Below are positions 62,385 through 64,000 of a stretch of 64,000 nt of DNA, piece after piece (position 1 is the stretch's first letter; each line of letters begins with the position of its first letter). Source of the stretch: Methanosarcina sp. MSH10X1 (GTDB taxonomy: Archaea; Halobacteriota; Methanosarcinia; Methanosarcinales; Methanosarcinaceae); NCBI RefSeq assembly GCF_004099695.1, contig NZ_SCHL01000002.1:208351-272350 (forward strand), in the 5' to 3' direction. The notes beneath the pieces were generated by a model. The model was not told the DNA's origin and made no database searches. It saw nothing but the letters and a program-made list of their open reading frames with translations. The translations under genes were made by a program, and so were the position numbers.

Positions 62385-63086
62385 TTAGGCTTTTGTCGTA
62401 ACCCAGGTTCCGCAGGATATCGGGGATTTTTTGACGGCTTCTCCATCAAGGATTTCTCCGAGCAGGACAGGGTTCCGGGCATCCATAACGAGGGCATCGA
62501 GCCTGCAGCGTTCGATTATTTTTGCGGCTACAGGATCAACAGGGGATTTGGAGCCTGCTTTCATCTCGATCGCCATGACAATGTTTATAAGTTTCTCAGG
62601 GGAAATCCTGTCATATTTTACTGCCGAGGCATCGCAGTTAGGGTCCGCGGAATAAACTCCGTCAATAGAGGTTGCAATCGTAAGCAGGTCTGCCCGCAGG
62701 AATTCCGCAAGGATTGCAGCGACTGCATCCGTGGTCTGGCCAGGGGTAACTCCGCCCATGACAACTACCTTTCCGGGACGGATAGCCTTCGCAGCTTCCA
62801 GATAATTTGTGGGGATTTCCGGAGAGGCATCGGGTCCGAGAGCTGCGGCAAGCAGGCGTGCGTTCAGGCGAGTGATTTCAATTCCTATATAATCGCAGGT
62901 CACTTCATCGGCACCGACTGCCCTTGCAGTTTCGATATAATTCCGTGCCGCTTCTCCCCCGCCGGCTACCACAAGCAGAGTATGCTTTTTCGAGAGCTTA
63001 CGCAGAACATCCGCATATTTTAAAAAACTATCCGGGTCAAGATTTTTTGCGAGAATTGAACCGCCTAATGAGAGTACTATGAGCAT
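62385..63086 (-). CDS. pyrH: UMP kinase (archaeal type)
   Basis: 233 residues, amino acid kinase fold. LIVLSLGGSILA (phosphate loop), VVAGGGEAARNYIETARAVGADEVTCDYIGIEITRLNARLLAAAL, and MGGVTPGQTTDAVAAILAEFLRADLLTIATSIDGVYSADPN are diagnostic of archaeal PyrH, which phosphorylates UMP to UDP. The C-terminus (VKKSPISCGTWVTTKA) ends just before the repeat array. Divergent from larB across a 188-bp spacer. No ribosome binding site is obvious, so the mRNA may be leaderless. Confidence 0.92.
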   Translation of the reverse strand: MLIVLSLGGSILAKNLDPDSFLKYADVLRKLSKKHTLLVVAGGGEAARNYIETARAVGADEVTCDYIGIEITRLNARLLAAALGPDASPEIPTNYLEAAKAIRPGKVVVMGGVTPGQTTDAVAAILAEFLRADLLTIATSIDGVYSADPNCDASAVKYDRISPEKLINIVMAIEMKAGSKSPVDPVAAKIIERCRLDALVMDARNPVLLGEILDGEAVKKSPISCGTWVTTKA

Positions 63087-63274
63087 GATGATCTCTACAC
63101 ATTAACAATTCGGATTTTTAAATGTATCGCTGAGTATTTTTTCCTTAAGTCACCAAAAATCCCATATAAAGAGAAGCCTTAAAGACCCCAAATCAATAAA
63201 TTCTTGCTTGACCACTTATTGGTTAAGATCATGATTCCTTAAAGCAAGTAAATCTTTTCAGTGCAGGGTGGTAT

Positions 63275-64000
63275 ATGGATCTCATTGATATACTTAGGAA
63301 TGTTAAGGAAGGAAAAATGGATCTTGAGACTGCGGAGCAGCAAGCACGTGGCCTGGGCTTTGTTTCCTATATGGATATAGCAAAACTTGATTCTCACAGG
63401 AAAAGCCGGACGGGAGTAATTGAAGCCGTCCTTGCCGATTGTAAGACCCCGGAAGATGTGGTTGAGATTGCCAGGGTCATGGTTGCAGAAAGCAAAAGAG
63501 CTCTGATTACGCGGGTCTCGCCGGCACATCTTAAAGTTCTGGAACAGGCTTTTGGCAAAGATAACCTTGAATGGAATAGCAGAGCTCGAACTGTTGTTAT
63601 CCATGACGGTACGCCTGCCCCCAGAACCGGTGGGGTCGTAGGGATCGTTTCGGCAGGCACGGCCGATATCCCGGCTGCGGAAGAAGCCAGGGTCGTAGCC
63701 TCGGAAATGGGATGTGAAATAGTTACGGTGTATGATGTGGGAGTTGCTGGAATCCACAGGCTGATTCCGGCACTGCATAAACTGAAAGCGATGAGGCCCG
63801 GAGCAATTGTAGTTGCAGCCGGAAGGGAAGGGACGCTTCCTACAATAGTTTCGGGATTAGTTGACGTACCTGTAATCGGGCTTCCGGTCTCAACAGGTTA
63901 TGGAGCGGGCGGTGGAGGAAAAGCTGCCTTGCTGGCCATGCTGCAATCCTGTTCCACGCTTGCAGTTGTAAACATCGATGCAGGATTTGTTGCGGGAGCG
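63275..64000 (+). CDS. larB: LarB, nickel-pincer cofactor biosynthesis (3' truncated by window)
   Basis: The frame is open to the window end (242 codons), so the 3' part lies outside; family members are about 250 residues, so little is missing. MDLIDILRNVKEGKMDLETAEQ opens LarB; VVGIVSAGTADIPAAEEARV, VTVYDVGVAGIHRLIPALHKL and VIGLPVSTGYGAGGGGKAALLAMLQSC are the PurE-like core. LarB carboxylates the pyridinium ring of nicotinic acid adenine dinucleotide and hydrolyses it, giving pyridinium dicarboxylate mononucleotide, the substrate of LarE, also encoded here (36.8 kb). GGGTGG lies 6 nt upstream of the start. Confidence 0.92.
   Translation, partial: MDLIDILRNVKEGKMDLETAEQQARGLGFVSYMDIAKLDSHRKSRTGVIEAVLADCKTPEDVVEIARVMVAESKRALITRVSPAHLKVLEQAFGKDNLEWNSRARTVVIHDGTPAPRTGGVVGIVSAGTADIPAAEEARVVASEMGCEIVTVYDVGVAGIHRLIPALHKLKAMRPGAIVVAAGREGTLPTIVSGLVDVPVIGLPVSTGYGAGGGGKAALLAMLQSCSTLAVVNIDAGFVAGA

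Overview
The window is chromosomal DNA of a methanogenic archaeon, almost certainly a Methanosarcina. It encodes the methanopterin enzyme beta-RFAP synthase, an FmdE-type protein, Nop5 and fibrillarin, ribose-1,5-bisphosphate isomerase, archaeal UMP kinase, Isf-type iron-sulfur flavoproteins, archaeal class III pilins, and PKD/NosD surface proteins. TATA boxes coexist with GGAGG-type ribosome binding sites and intergenic regions are long and AT-rich, as in Methanosarcina. I cannot fix the species.

Layout. 1-4.2 kb: end of a VWA (ViaA-like) gene, an unknown gene and a secreted protein. 4.7-9.0 kb: aconitase and citrate synthase, the entry to the oxidative (2-oxoglutarate-forming) TCA branch. 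9.2-12.4 kb: two secreted surface proteins. 12.8-18.1 kb: an operon with the archaeal mevalonate bypass (UbiD-like anhydromevalonate phosphate decarboxylase, both phosphomevalonate dehydratase subunits), an M50 protease and a B12-binding radical SAM protein. 18.9-19.7 kb: an FdhD homologue without its sulfurtransferase cysteines. 19.7-33.4 kb: a type IV pilus locus with three large pilin-like genes, five tandem pilin cassettes, a TadC/FlaJ-like membrane protein, a VirB11/PilB-like ATPase and another pilin-like gene. 33.8-37.6 kb: SufS-like desulfurase with two small upstream ORFs, DUF531, a GNAT protein and LarE. 37.9-42.5 kb: GlmM, then two Isf flavoproteins, a nitroreductase, a monooxygenase-fold protein and an HxlR regulator. 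42.9-49.9 kb: a pilin-like protein with an inserted repeat domain, an XPD/Rad3 helicase and a NosD-PKD protein. 50.6-55.8 kb: a GerW/DUF2953 pair, mptG-nop5-flpA, TrmO and an FmdE-like protein. 56.1-64 kb: a candidate structured small RNA, a FilR1-type regulator, ribose-1,5-bisphosphate isomerase, a MacB-like ABC exporter with an exported partner, a 107-bp tandem repeat array, UMP kinase and the start of larB.

Most unusual points. (1) Three pilin-like paralogues (22.4-23.5, 32.4-33.4 and 42.9-44.3 kb) carry AUC, AUU and AUA at equivalent positions, correctly spaced after a ribosome binding site, and a NosD-PKD gene has a perfectly placed AUA before its signal peptide; at least two of the four have no canonical start that would include the N-terminus. 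(2) Every one of the five tandem pilin cassettes keeps a long hairpin immediately before its ribosome binding site, as well as its own TATA box and terminator. (3) A chain of perfect hairpins at 56.2-56.35 kb behind a TATA box and a palindrome looks like an unannotated regulatory RNA. (4) A composite palindromic repeat family occurs at three loci, once as a 107-bp tandem array.
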